64,000 nt of DNA from Eupeodes corollae. Taxonomy: Eukaryota; Arthropoda; Insecta; Diptera; Syrphidae. How positions within the stretch are numbered: position 1 is the stretch's first letter; every line of letters starts with the position of its first letter. Shown here piece after piece: positions 22,823 through 33,261 of the stretch. The notes beneath the pieces are model-generated. The model saw only the letters and a list, made by a program, of their open reading frames with translations, did no database searches and had not been told where the DNA came from. Where the stretch lies: assembly GCF_945859685.1 (NCBI RefSeq), contig NC_079149.1:34189043-34253042 (forward strand), in the 5' to 3' direction. A program made the translations under genes and the position numbers.

Positions 22823-25800
22823 ATTTTGAACATTTAGTGAAACTTTATAAAATGAATTTTAAATCTTAAATATTGAATTTAACTTAAAAGTAAAATACAT
22901 TGTGAACTGAATTGTATGAATTGTAAACTGTATTGGTATAAATTTCAAACTTCCCGCCCATCCGGCCATATTTTATTTAAAATTTAAAATTAAGAAGAAA
23001 AAGGAAAAGAAAAGGAAACGAAATAAAACCATTCCACACGATAGTTCCGCACATTCAACACGCGTTTTCTTTTATCCGCATATTTTCGCTTGATTTAAAA
23101 TTCTTTTAATTTGCGAAGTTATTTAACAGCTCAAGTAAGAGCTAATTTACAAAAAAGCTTGTTAAATTTTCATGGCGCCCGACTAGGGACAAATTTAAAC
23201 TAATAGTTTGTTCCAATTTCGTGGCCGGTGTTTTTGCTCTCTGCAGGCGATCGCGATGTTTCCCCTGTCAAACTAATTCAGCTGTTATTTGATGTATCAT
23301 AGTATGTAAAATGTTTTTATTTTGGATAGGGGATCACTTAACAATCGAAAAGTGCTTTAAAATTAGTAAAACGTTCTACAAAACTGGTGTATCGAACTTA
23401 ATCACTTGTCACGCATTATGAGATGATTTTAGTCGTTATAATAACTTGACCAATTTTAAGGCGATCTGACTCCTTAAGATTTATATATTGTGAGGCTTCC
23501 AAGCTTACACACATAATCCTCCAACTCTAGACGCGTTAAAAACCAACATTACTCTAATTATGACCCGAATTCCGCTGAAAATGCTCGAAGGGGTTGTTCA
23601 AGACTTTTTCAAAAATATCATGTTGCAAAAATTCTCCAAGCAGCTTTTTGAGTGACAATGTTTTTCCCATATAATATCAAAGTCTTTAGACTTTTGACTT
23701 AAATAAAATTTTCATCGAAACCGAAATATTAAGGAACCTGTATAACTTTTTAATAACTTTTATCCTGTTTTAAGGACCTCAAGCTTTCCCCAACATTTAG
23801 ATTTGTTGGAATTCTATTGAACCCGATATCTTATTTCGTTGAAATACAAATTAGTTGCATTCTTTTGAAGCATATTAAATTCCAAAAAATTGATCGTGTA
23901 AATTCGTTCAATTTATTTTCAGGTTAATAAAACTTCATATCTATCCTCATATCCACTTAATGTTAAACATAGATACATTGTTACAAAAATATCGCATGAT
24001 ATATCTCACTTATATTACGAATAATAGGAGCGCAGCAGTTTTTCGCACAATCATCAAATCAATGGCCGTTAAAATGGCGTTCACATTATACTAACAACTT
24101 CTACTTGCTAATTATTATAACAATTAAAAGATAAAAGCGCATCTAAATGGAGGGATTAATTTTTTAATGTGTGGCTTTTAGCTCGTTAACAAGAGTGTTG
24201 CAACTTATACTACTTGCCTGCCCCATCCACTTTAGCGGCACGGCACTCTGATCAGTCATCAGGCAATTTCATCTCCAAGAAGCGTTAAATGGAAAATTCT
24301 TCACTTAACAACATATATCCAGCCGGTGCGGTGCAGTACGGCGGCCTATACATCTAAACTTAGAGGTAAGATATATAAGTATCTAAAGCTATCGCGTTCG
24401 TTGTTGGTTAGTTCGCGTTTGAATTGTTGATGGGAATTTTTCTTGGAAAATCTCACCACCATGGAAACCATCAAGTTCTATTAAATAAAACACTTGGTAT
24501 GAGTTCGAGTTTCGAGAGAGAGTAGGAAAAATAATGAGGATTGGAAAATGCAATTCGCGCAAAGCAACGCAACGCAACGGCTACGGCAACGGTCCGGTTG
24601 GCTTGATTCCAATTGACGCTGATGATGGCTTGGCAAATGACGTTGTTGGGAATATACTCGTATAGGATTATAAAGGCGCGTGAAAAGTGCAAGAATGGAG
24701 TTTTTTTTCCTTATTTATTAATAAACGCGACGATGATGACGACGAGGAGTATTGTGTGTGATTGTTTTAATTGTTAATTAAATTCAGTAATTCAATTTGC
24801 TATTTTAGTGCAAAACATGAAAGAAAAAAGCCGCCAGCCGTACCGCTTCGCACTGATGCAGGTCTTATACGTACCTATCTATAAGTAAGTTAACCTTTAG
24901 ATTGCAATCAAACAGACATAGTTTGTTATGAGATAATTACTGTGGGTATATCAGATTAGATTTATGCGTGTGCAAGCGAGTGGCAGTCAAGTGTGTGAAA
25001 CGCATAAATAAAATAAAAATTGTTCAAATTATATCAAATGGAAAATACTCACACGATTGTTTTAATGAACAAATAAAATGCATTCTTTATCATTTTTGTT
25101 GTTGTCTTTGAGTAGCTTTGCTTATAATATTTTTGTATATGATCGTTAGAAATAATAATATTTGGTAGCGTGTCAAATCCTCGCATAGTAGGAAATCCAA
25201 ACCCTTAGATGGAAATAACTAAGTGACTTAAAAGTCACAACTTTTTTTGGTGAATGTTTGATTGCTTGCTAGTAATTTGGTCTTAATTAGTCGTTAATTA
25301 ATAGTTGTAACAGTTTAAAATTTTGTTACGAAATGTTTTCTATGTTTGTTTTGAAATAATTACATTGTAGGCCATCTAGTGGTATCTTTTCAAATCCTAA
25401 GTTAATTTGACAATAGCAGTTGTTTCCCGTTCTTTAAAAATCTTCACAACAAGTCGCTTTACACTTTAACAACGTTCGGAAGTCGAGAATTGCTAGAAGC
25501 GTTTTTCTATAGCAAGATTTCAACACTCCAATACTAAGATCTGTGAAATTTCCAAGATTCATCACTCAGCTATTGAAGACGCATATCCAGGCCATCGGCT
25601 AAGTTATACCTTCCCCGTTTTGGGATTTAGAGCTACGATTTTAAGGGAACAACATTTTTTTGTGTAACGAGGCTTATTTTCATTTCGAAATTGGCTGGGG
25701 AAATCATCACGTTATTGTCGACGGTCGATAGTGTAGTGGTGGTATCAATGGACCATTTTCTTCGAAAATTAAACTTTTGAATCACGTTTACCGAATTTTT

Positions 25801-26449
25801 TACCCAAATTGAAGGCATGGACTTGCTGCGACTTGACTCCTCCATACTAAGAATTTTTGTTTGTTTTCGGCTTACCGATGTAATTTCAACAATCCGTAAA
25901 CGAGCACTTTCTTACTTGTGTTCTTCCAGTCGTCCAGTTCCAGCGGTCTTTCGACAGTAACCACCTGAGCTTTGTGGCGGAATGTCAGTCGTCTTTTCTT
26001 TTTCGTCTCTCTCGAAAATGCCTATAATTTCAGTTTCCCTGTTTTACTTAACCTCCAGCAAAATTAAAGTTTTTAGATAGATAGATAAATCTTTATGCAT
26101 TAAAAAGGATACATAATAATTTGCAATACAAAAAAATTACAAGCATGGCATTAGAGCCGTTTGCTGAATATTATCAAAACATTTACATTGAGAAAAAAGA
26201 GTATACAATTATGAACTATAAAATAAAGAACATATATAAATAATATTACAAAAATGTGATACACTTTTTAAATGTTTTTTTATTAAAGTAACAAAGTAAT
26301 TTAAAGAATAAATATTTAAGTTTAATTTTTCTTTTTTTTTAACTAAAAAAACGAAGATGGCGAAGAAATGGGAAAGTTTCGAAAAATATGAACTTTTAGT
26401 TTAGTTAAAACGGAAAAAGGCGAACTCTAAAAAGTTCAAGTTATGAAAT
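22823..26449. other. Mixed unique stretch, no supported gene
   Basis: No gene is defended here. Noted elements: a primer-binding-site-like sequence at 23173-23190, a GC-richer segment at 24180-25000 with CA/GA-rich words, a possible minus-strand exon with a good splice donor near 25920-26035, and a short (GATA)n tract near 26075-26090. The rest is AT-rich. Confidence 0.4.
23173..23190 (+). other. Possible LTR-element primer binding site
   Basis: TGGCGCCCGACTAGGGAC begins with TGG, the complement of a tRNA CCA end, and resembles lysine-tRNA type primer sites. An AT-rich, LTR-like segment with AATAAA precedes it. No matching second LTR or coding region was found, so this may be coincidence or the relic of a lost element. 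Confidence 0.3.
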
Positions 26450-28203
26450 AATGTCGGTAGAGGCACTCCGCAAGGTGGTGTTCTGTCCCCTCTCCTGTGG
26501 AACATAGTGGTTAACGAACTACTAATATTCCTTGAGAGGGAAGGCTACAGAGTGGTTGCGTATTCCGATGATGTTGCTATCGCCGTCACAGGAGAACATC
26601 CTAATACACTGAGAGACCTCCTCCAAAACGCACTCAATATGCTCACTAGTGGGCTCATCACTTCGCACTTAGTATTAATCCTCAAAAAACAAACCTCGTC
26701 CTTTTCACACGGAAATACAAGATCCCAGTAATTGTTCCTTCTTCAATAAAAGTACCACTAACTTTTACCAATGAAGCCAATTATCTTGGTCTGATATTGG
26801 ACAAACAATTAAGTTCGAAACCTAATATTCAGGAAAGAGTTAAAAAAGCTACAGTAGGTCTATTCCTTTGCAAGAAAACCATTGGAAGCAAATGGGGTTT
26901 CAAACCTCGCATAATCTATTGGCTATACACATCGGTCATCCGACCAATAATTATGTACGGGGTTGCAGTATGGTGGACTGCACTGGAAAAAGCCCCATAC
27001 TAAGACAAACACAGCACAGTATAACGCACTGCATGTCTCTGGATAAGCGGGGCATTGAGAAACTCACCCTCAGCAGCTTTGGACACTCTCCTCCATCTGA
27101 CACCATTCGACATCTTCAGCAAACAAGTGGCAGCGAGTACAGCTATAAGACTCAACGCTTCATCTCAAAGGACCAACAACAATGTGGGGCACTCCAACAT
27201 TTTGAACCTCTTTGGTTCTATACCAAAGTGCATAGACTGCACTATTCCTAAAACCCAATTTGGAAAAAAAAACTTCCAGGTATCTTTTTCATCCAGAGAT
27301 GAATGGGAAGACAAAAAACTCCTGGATGACAAACGCATCCATTTTTATACAGTTGGATCTAAGACAAATGAGGGAGTTGATAGCGGTGTGTACGGAGAAA
27401 AGCTTAATCTAAGCATCTCATTCCGCCTCCCTAATCATTGTAGCGTCTTCCAAGCTGAAATATTAGCGATCAAAGAGGTTCTCTCCTGGCTAAGAGAATA
27501 CGTGATATCAACTTCAGATATCCACATCTTCTCTGACAGTCAGGCTGCTATTAAATCTCTTGACGGTATCTCATCCAAAATTCAAACGGCCCTTGATTGT
27601 CGATCGTCTCTTATGGAGACGGCGCAGCAATTTAACATTCACCTCTGTTGAGTGCCGGGCCACACAGACATCACAGGAAATTGAAGAGCCGATGAACTCG
27701 CTAAAAATGGAACCGTCATACCTATTTAACCTGAAAGGGAGAAGATAGGTACATATACCGATAGCTACATGTAAACTTCTGCTAATAGAAACAGCTTTTG
27801 CAAAAGCAAACTATAGGTGCCACAATTTACCAACATGCGCAGCCACAAAACTCATATGGCCTTCACTGGACCTAAGGCGCTCTAAAGACTTGTTACCTCA
27901 AAGCAGACTTCGTATTAGCTCCCTAATAGGTGTATTTACGGGACACTGTCTTATAGGCAGACACGCAATACGACTTGGTTTAGCCTCGAATGATTCTGCA
28001 GGAGCTGTATGGTCGAGCGAGAAGAGGAAACAAACTCTCACATTCTCTGCACTTGCCCTGTTCTTTCACGCAAACTTCATCTGGGAGAATACTTTTTTGA
28101 TAGTCCAAGTGAACTAGCTAAAAAGGATACCAAAATAACTTCTTCGCTTTAAAAAACAGCTCAAAATGGTTCGACTAGTAGGAAGTAATTCTCTAGATTT
28201 ATG
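26450..28203 (+). pseudogene. I/LOA-like LINE ORF2 remnant (RT, RNase H, zinc motif)
   Basis: The copy starts inside RT motif B (RGTPQGGVLSPLLWN, about 26460) and continues with YSDDVAIAV (motif C), NEANYLGLILDK and the thumb (RPIIMYGVAVWW). An RNase H domain follows at 27300-27720: FYTVGSKTNEG, FQAEILAIKEVLSW, IFSDSQAAIKSL and VPGHTDITGN..ADELA. The first RNase H carboxylate (normally TDGS) is Val, so the active site is lost. The C-terminus has RISSLIGVFTGHCLIGRHA and a Cys/His motif (CRSC..EREEE..HILCTC). RT followed by RNase H is found in the I and LOA groups. It has frame changes near 26700, 27000 and 28000 and stops at 27649. The 3' part is interrupted by a mariner and resumes at 29520. 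Confidence 0.9.
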
Positions 28204-28205
28204 TA

Positions 28206-29517
28206 AAGGGTGATTTTTTTGAGGTTAGGACTTTCATGCATTAGTATTTGACAGATCACGCGGGATTTCAGACATGGTGTCAAAGAGAAAGATGCTCAGT
28301 ATGCTTTGACATTTCATCATGAATAGACTTACTAACGAGCAACGCTTGCAAATCATTGAATTTTATTACCAAAATCAGTGTTCGGTTCGAAATGTGTTTC
28401 GCGCTTTACGTCCGATTTATGGTCTACATAATCGACCAAGTGAGCAAACAATTAATGCGATTGTGACCAAGTTTCGCACTCAGTTTACTTTATTGGACAT
28501 TAAACCAACCACACGAATGCGTACAGTGCGTACAGAAGAGAATATTGCGTCTGTTTCTGAGAGTGTTGCTGAAGACCGTGAAATGTCGATTCGTCGCCGT
28601 TCGCAGCAATTGGGTTTGTGTTATTCGACCACATGGAAGATTTTACGCAAAGATCTTGGTGTAAAACCGTATAAAATACAGCTCGTGCAAGAACTGAAGC
28701 CGAACGATCTGCCACAACGTCCAATTTTCAGTGAATGGGCCCTAGAAAAGTTGGCAGAAATTCCGCTTTTTTATCGACAAATTTTGTTCAGCGATGAAGC
28801 TCATTTCTGGTTGAATGGCTACATAAATAAGCAAAATTGCCACATTTGGAGTGAAGAGCAACCAGAAGCCGTTCAAGAACTGCCCATGCATCCCGAAAAA
28901 TGCACTGTTTGGTGTGGTTTGGTGTGGTTTGTGCGCTTGTGGAATCATTGGACCGTATTTTTTCAAAGATGCTGTTGGACGCAACGTTACGGTGAATGGC
29001 GATCGCTATCGTTCAATGCTAACAAACTTTTTGTTGCCAAAAATGGAAGAACTGAACTTGGTTGACATGTGATTTCAACAAGATGGCGCTACATGCCACA
29101 CAGCTCGCGATTCTATGGCCATTTTGAGGGAAAACTTCGGAGAACAATTCATCTCAAGGAATGGACCGGTAAGTTGGCCACCAAGATCGTGCGATTTGAC
29201 GCCTTAAGACTATTTTTTGTGGGGCTACGTCAAGTCTAAAGTCTACACAAATAAGCCAGCAACTATTCCAGCTTTGGAAGACAACATTTCCGAAGAAATT
29301 CGGGCTATTCCAGCCGAAATGCTCGAAAAAGTTACCCAAAATTGGACTTTCCGAATGGACCACCTAAGACGCAGCCGCGGTCAACATTTAAATGAAATTA
29401 TCTTCAAAAAGTAAATGTCATGGACCAATCTAACGTTTCAAATAAAGAATCGATGAGATTTTGCAAATTTTATTCGTTTTTTTTTTAAAGTTCTCAAGCT
29501 CTTAAAAAATCACCGTT
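28206..29517 (+). mobile_element. Mariner element with TIRs, DD41D (rosa-type)
   Basis: A 1312-bp element is bounded by TA dinucleotides (28204-28205 and 29518-29519) and imperfect terminal inverted repeats, AAGGGTGATTTTTTTGAGGT on the left against AACGGTGATTTTTTAAGAGC read inward from the right. TIR position, size and TA target duplication are canonical for Tc1/mariner. It sits inside the 3' part of the I/LOA-like LINE, whose terminal sequence continues at 29520. Its transposase gene is broken. Confidence 0.92.
28319..29414 (+). pseudogene. DD41D mariner transposase, frameshifted
   Basis: From ATG at 28319 the first ~200 residues are intact: two helix-turn-helix motifs (NEQRLQIIEFYY; SIRRRSQQLGL..STTWKILRKDLG) and the first catalytic Asp in LFSDEAHFWLNGY. 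An exact 10-bp tandem duplication, GGTGTGGTTT at 28911-28920 and 28921-28930, then shifts the frame. In the shifted frame follow GGIIG-like, PYFFKDAVGRNVTVNGDRY, FQQDGATCHTA (second Asp, codon 29082) and PPRSCDLTP.DYFLWGYV (third Asp, codon 29208). There are 41 residues between the last two Asp residues, the spacing of the rosa family. Stops replace Trp at about 29070 and Leu at 29205. The C-terminus ends HLNEIIFKK. The gene is inactive. Confidence 0.93.
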
Positions 29518-29519
29518 TA

Positions 29520-29560
29520 GTATCACAATGGGCCTTTTCTTTTGGCGTTAATATGTATTT
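29520..29560 (+). mobile_element. Residual 3' end of the I/LOA-like LINE
   Basis: The short GTATCACAATGGGCC-containing segment directly right of the mariner is most simply the 3' untranslated end of the LINE that ends at 28203 on the other side. It stops where the A-rich tail of a minus-strand LINE begins. Confidence 0.55.
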
Positions 29561-30852
29561 TTTTTTTATAAGTATTTGCATGGGAGACATATCGTTCCAG
29601 CGATTTAAAGCCATACTCCCCATTTAAAACACGTAAACATTTTTCCGACGAAAAGAAGCTTTTATCAAAATGAAGTCTACGGATTTCTTATTAAATAGGA
29701 CAAGTTGCTTAGAAAAAATAATAACCTTCTTAGTTTTGGTTTGAGTTGCAGAGTGAACAAATTGCATCTATGTCAGTTCTTTGTGGCCTGTAATTAAGCT
29801 CAAGAGTTTCAGACCGCATTTTGAAAGGTCCTCACAGAAATAGTAATAATCACCCAAAGTTAAATTAAGACGGGTATAGGTTGCTCTAGAAAGTGATTCC
29901 CTAGCCATTTCGAGATTAATTTTGAACATTTCCTCAACAACCATCGAAATGCAGTTGTAAAAGGTATTTCTCCATTCTTCTTTGTTCTTTGCAATTAGAT
30001 TGCTAAATTATGTGCTGTGCAGAGAGCATGCCCTTTCCAAAGGGGGAATATCCACAATGGAGTGATTTAACCAGGCTTTGCAGGCCTTAAATTTCTAACA
30101 TATATTTTCAGAATCCCGGACTCAACATATATGCAGTAATTATGCGTGCTACGCGGCAGCCAGAAGATTCTTTTGAAAAAGTATCTTTGAAGAACTTCCC
30201 TATCCTCTAGAAATTGGTATCCACACACTTGATTCCCATAACAAAAGTGAATGTTTACGGTAGCCTCAAAAACCTTAAATATCGATGTAGGGTCCACGAA
30301 TCTTCTCGAAAAAAAATTTCACCACATCGAGATTTGGTTAGTACCAGTTTCTCTTTAATATGATTTTTTATGTTCAAATTATGAGTGATAGTGAAGCCAA
30401 GATATTTATACTCGCTGACAACTTCAATAGTGGTTTCATCTAATGTCTAATTTCGTAGATTATTATTTGAAGGGTTTTAGATTTAGAAGTGTTGATTTTA
30501 TTTATTTGAAGCTGCAATGTCACTGGTTTATCAGAGAACACCACCAGGTCACCAGCATAGAGCAAAATCTTTAAATATAAATCGCCATAGTTGATCAATA
30601 TCATTGATAAAAAAAACAAGAACATCAGTGGACTCAATATACAGCCTTGTGGAACACCAGTTTCTATTTTAAAGGATTTTAACATACATAGATATACCAT
30701 TACAAACCATTGCAGACGTGTTAAATAAAAGTTGTTCATAAATCCGAATAAATTTATTGACCCTCTGTTCATAGTTGATGGTATTAGAAGCAGCTTAAAA
30801 GTCGACGAAAAAATTGTATAGGGGCTTCTTTTTGTCGATAATTTAGATAGAT
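29561..30852 (-). pseudogene. Non-LTR RT remnant, minus strand
   Basis: The minus strand carries ETGVPQGCILSPLMFLFF (motif B, near 30650), ILLYAGDLVVFSDKP (motif C with Gly replacing the first Asp), TSKSKTLQIII (motif D), EVVSEYKYLGFTITHNL (motif E) and a C-terminal YFFKRIFWLPRSTHNY segment. The last segment is typical of RTs related to the one at 11.3-13 kb, whose motif C is also followed by a DSP/DKP block. The loss of a catalytic Asp makes it inactive. An A-rich run near 29561-29573 on the minus strand is probably its tail. The 5' side joins a SINE fragment at 30853. Confidence 0.82.
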
Positions 30853-30938
30853 CCATTACTCGCACACTTGAATGGTTGAGTTTTGCAAGTCACTAGGCCC
30901 TAGTTCTCAACGGACTGTTGAACCACCTAGTTTATTAT
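30853..30938 (+). mobile_element. SINE tail fragment, copy 4
   Basis: This plus-strand piece contains ACTCGCACAC, GAATGGTTGAG, AAGTCACTAGGCCCTAGTTC and CGGACTGTTGAACCACC. These are the 3' half of the SINE at 13.9 kb in the opposite orientation. The tRNA-like head is missing. No TSD was identified. It lies between the RT remnant on its left and the RTE copy on its right. Confidence 0.8.
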
Positions 30939-31130
30939 GTAAGGACGAGAAAGGAACCGTAGGATCAGCGGTTCGCTTCGGTAATTCTGCGTCGGATTTT
31001 CACTAAGGTGTCGTTTGCGGAATTGATGTTTGTTTCGAGGTATAGTTGACGTCCTTGAATACCTTGAAATTACTAATACCAACAATGTTTGTCATAAACG
31101 ATAGACGAATAATGATTTGTTTGTTGATAA

Positions 31131-31415
31131 TAAATAAAATAAATTAGGTGTCGCAACAGTCCAGTGAGAACTAAGGCCAATTGACTTACAACTCTCAACC
31201 ATTCCTGTGTGTGATTAATATTGTCAGGAATGGAGGAGACCTACAGTCTTCAGCCGAATCACGGCTAATTTGAAAAAGCATTTTTCATGACAAGAGTTAC
31301 TCTTAGAAAATTTGTCAATTCCTCGCAAGAGGCTTTGATGGCACATGCAGGGTTCGATCTCAAGATTTCTCCCACGGCAGTCCAACGCACTTACCATCAC
31401 GCCATGGGTACTACT
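31131..31415 (-). mobile_element. tRNA-derived SINE, copy 3
   Basis: A near-perfect 15-bp target-site duplication, ATTTGTTTGTTSATA, flanks it at 31116-31130 and 31416-31430 (one difference). On the minus strand the head shows the A-box region (TGGCGTGATGG) and the B-box region (diverged, GATCGAACCC with one change). The 3' end reads CTGGACTGTTGCGACACC and a tail of ATTT-type repeats. It is inserted in RTE copy b between the motif C region and the thumb, in the same strand orientation as that LINE. Confidence 0.9.
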
Positions 31416-31892
31416 ATTTGTTTGTTCATAGAATATATTTTGTTTCACTTAAAGACCAACGCATTTCGCCTGTTCATCTATAGCTTAGAATGTTTCTATA
31501 ACAGCTCGGTTGGAGCGGCCGATGATATCGATGTCGTCTTCATAGCCAATCAATTGTGAAGAACTGATAAAAATAGTGGATTTCAAGGTTAACACAACTC
31601 TTAGGCACTATCAACTCGGGAACATCTCCCTGCCTGAACCCTGCACAATTCTTGAATAGATCGGATGAGACCTTAACTATATTTGCACCCTGCACCTCGT
31701 GTTCTGTGTTCTCACATGGTGGTCTTAATGAATCAGTTTTTCAAGATCCCGAATTCAGACATAGCTTATAAAAGCTCTAGGCTACTTATGCTATCATATT
31801 CCGCTTCAAAGTCAATAAATAGTTGGTGGGTCTTGACTTGAAATTTGTTTGATTCCCTCCATGTGAATATTGGGTCTATATCGTTGATCTAT

Positions 31893-33156
31893 GGTGCCAC
31901 GACATAAAGGCAAGTCGTCGCTTTTCAAAGTGACTTAAGGCCAATTTTGTCTTATGTCATTTTCAAACTTTATTTTCATCAGGAAAAATAGTACCATAGC
32001 ATTTAACATAACATTTTTGAGAATTCCATTAAATAAAAATAAAAAAATCACAAATAGTAGGTACATAAACTTACATGGTTATTATGAGAGAAATGCACTA
32101 TAAAGAGCTGCTTAATCCCTCATGATGGCACAACACTACAAAAGTAACATCCAAAAGATAGAGTCTTGGGGAATCGTTTGGTGGTTTTGAATTGAATGTT
32201 GGTGGCATAAATATTGAGTTGCTCAAGTTATCCTCAATGATTCTGGCTCGGTAAAAGGGTTTATCTGCGTATCAAACATGCAAAAACTTTTCATTACGGT
32301 TTCTGTTTTGAACAAGTCCAAAACATCATGCAATAGTGGGAGTTTTAGGGAAGACTTGTTTCGAACTCGCATGAGCTACTGTCTTACTTTTCAAAATTGA
32401 GCCTAATAATAAAAATGGTAACAATATGTTGGAAACATTTGGCAAACAAATAAAAAACTCTTATGCTACTTGAACTATATTAGCATCTTACTTGTGGAGG
32501 GTTTTCACAATCCCTTGAATATACTTCATTGAAGACTTCGCGTATGTGACTTCTTTTTACTGAAACATTTCCACATTGTTTTTTATTTCATTTATAGTTT
32601 TCATTTTATTTTTTTAAACTTCCATTGCCTTTATGACTATGAGCAGCACTTGAATTCGGGATCCGAACTAAGTTTTGAGTGTGTAGGTCGATTACCACAC
32701 TTGCACTACAAACTTTATTATAGCCCAAATATCTTTTAGATAGTTTACAATTTCCTCTAATTTAATATAATTGTTAAATATCAAGTTTACATAACAGTTA
32801 GCTGTGTACTCTTAAGCCTTCAAAAAACTCATAGTTATAGATCAAATCACTTCTAACATTAATTTTTAGACTTTTTCGTACAAGCCAAAGAACACAAAAG
32901 AGTAGCTTCAAACTTTCCTGGTTTCATCTACTTTCAATCTGTTGTCACTCTTATCATTATTCTGTAAGCAAAGACCGGTTTTTGTTTTTGAAAAAATGTC
33001 AAAACAAATTTGGCCTTAAGTTGGCCTTGTTACAATTTCTGAAAGCGACATAAGGCCAAACTTTGAAATTAGGCCTTATGACGCCTTCGAAAAGTGTCGT
33101 AAGAACAAATTTAAACATTTGGTTTTATGACACTTGCCCTTATGTCACGCCACACG
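31893..33156. mobile_element. 1.26-kb foldback-like non-autonomous DNA element
   Basis: The segment splits the RTE copy between its TYxCGF region and its IFT region. Its ends are inverted and related: GACATAAAGGCAAGT inward from the left, and GACATAAGGGCAAGT inward from the right. Both ends then repeat variants of the CATAAGGCCAA motif in both orientations (for example ATAAGGCC and GGCCTTAT spaced 14 bp apart near 33050-33082). GTGGC occurs beside both ends, a weak candidate for a 5-bp target duplication. The interior is AT-rich and non-coding apart from a tRNA-like promoter at 32655-32708. I do not know the family. Confidence 0.65.
32655..32712 (-). promoter_or_regulatory. Possible tRNA-like polymerase III promoter
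   Basis: Minus strand: an A-box-like TAGTGCAAGTGTGG near 32708-32695 and a B-box-like GTTCGGATCCCG near 32669-32658, with tRNA-like spacing. It does not fold into a complete tRNA by eye and differs from the SINE head at 14.2 kb. It may be the head of a second tRNA-derived SINE within the foldback-like element. Confidence 0.35.
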
Positions 33157-33261
33157 GGTACGTGCCGATCATAGTTTTGCAGAAAGGTTTAATACGCTCA
33201 GATAGTACGTTGGATCGGATCTTGTAGACAACATTAAACAGGGATACATGTTTCGGGATCG

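Larger units (their letters stand above)
30940..33260 (-). pseudogene. RTE-clade LINE copy b, with two insertions
   Basis: Three minus-strand blocks form one RTE RT. At 33260-33157 there is VSLFNVVYKI, NVLSERIKPFCKTMIG and a tyrosine plus CG-type end. At 31892-31416 there is an IFTWRES segment, HQLFIDFEAEYDS (motif A), RVQAGRCSRVDS-like motif B and a decayed motif C region. At 31115-30940 there is SNFKVFKDVNYLETNINSAN and RRRITEANR, the thumb. The gaps are a foldback-like element (31893-33156) and a SINE (31131-31415). The 3' end is lost at the SINE tail fragment, and the 5' end at the tail of the next LINE near 33261. It is dead, and older than both insertions. Confidence 0.85.
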
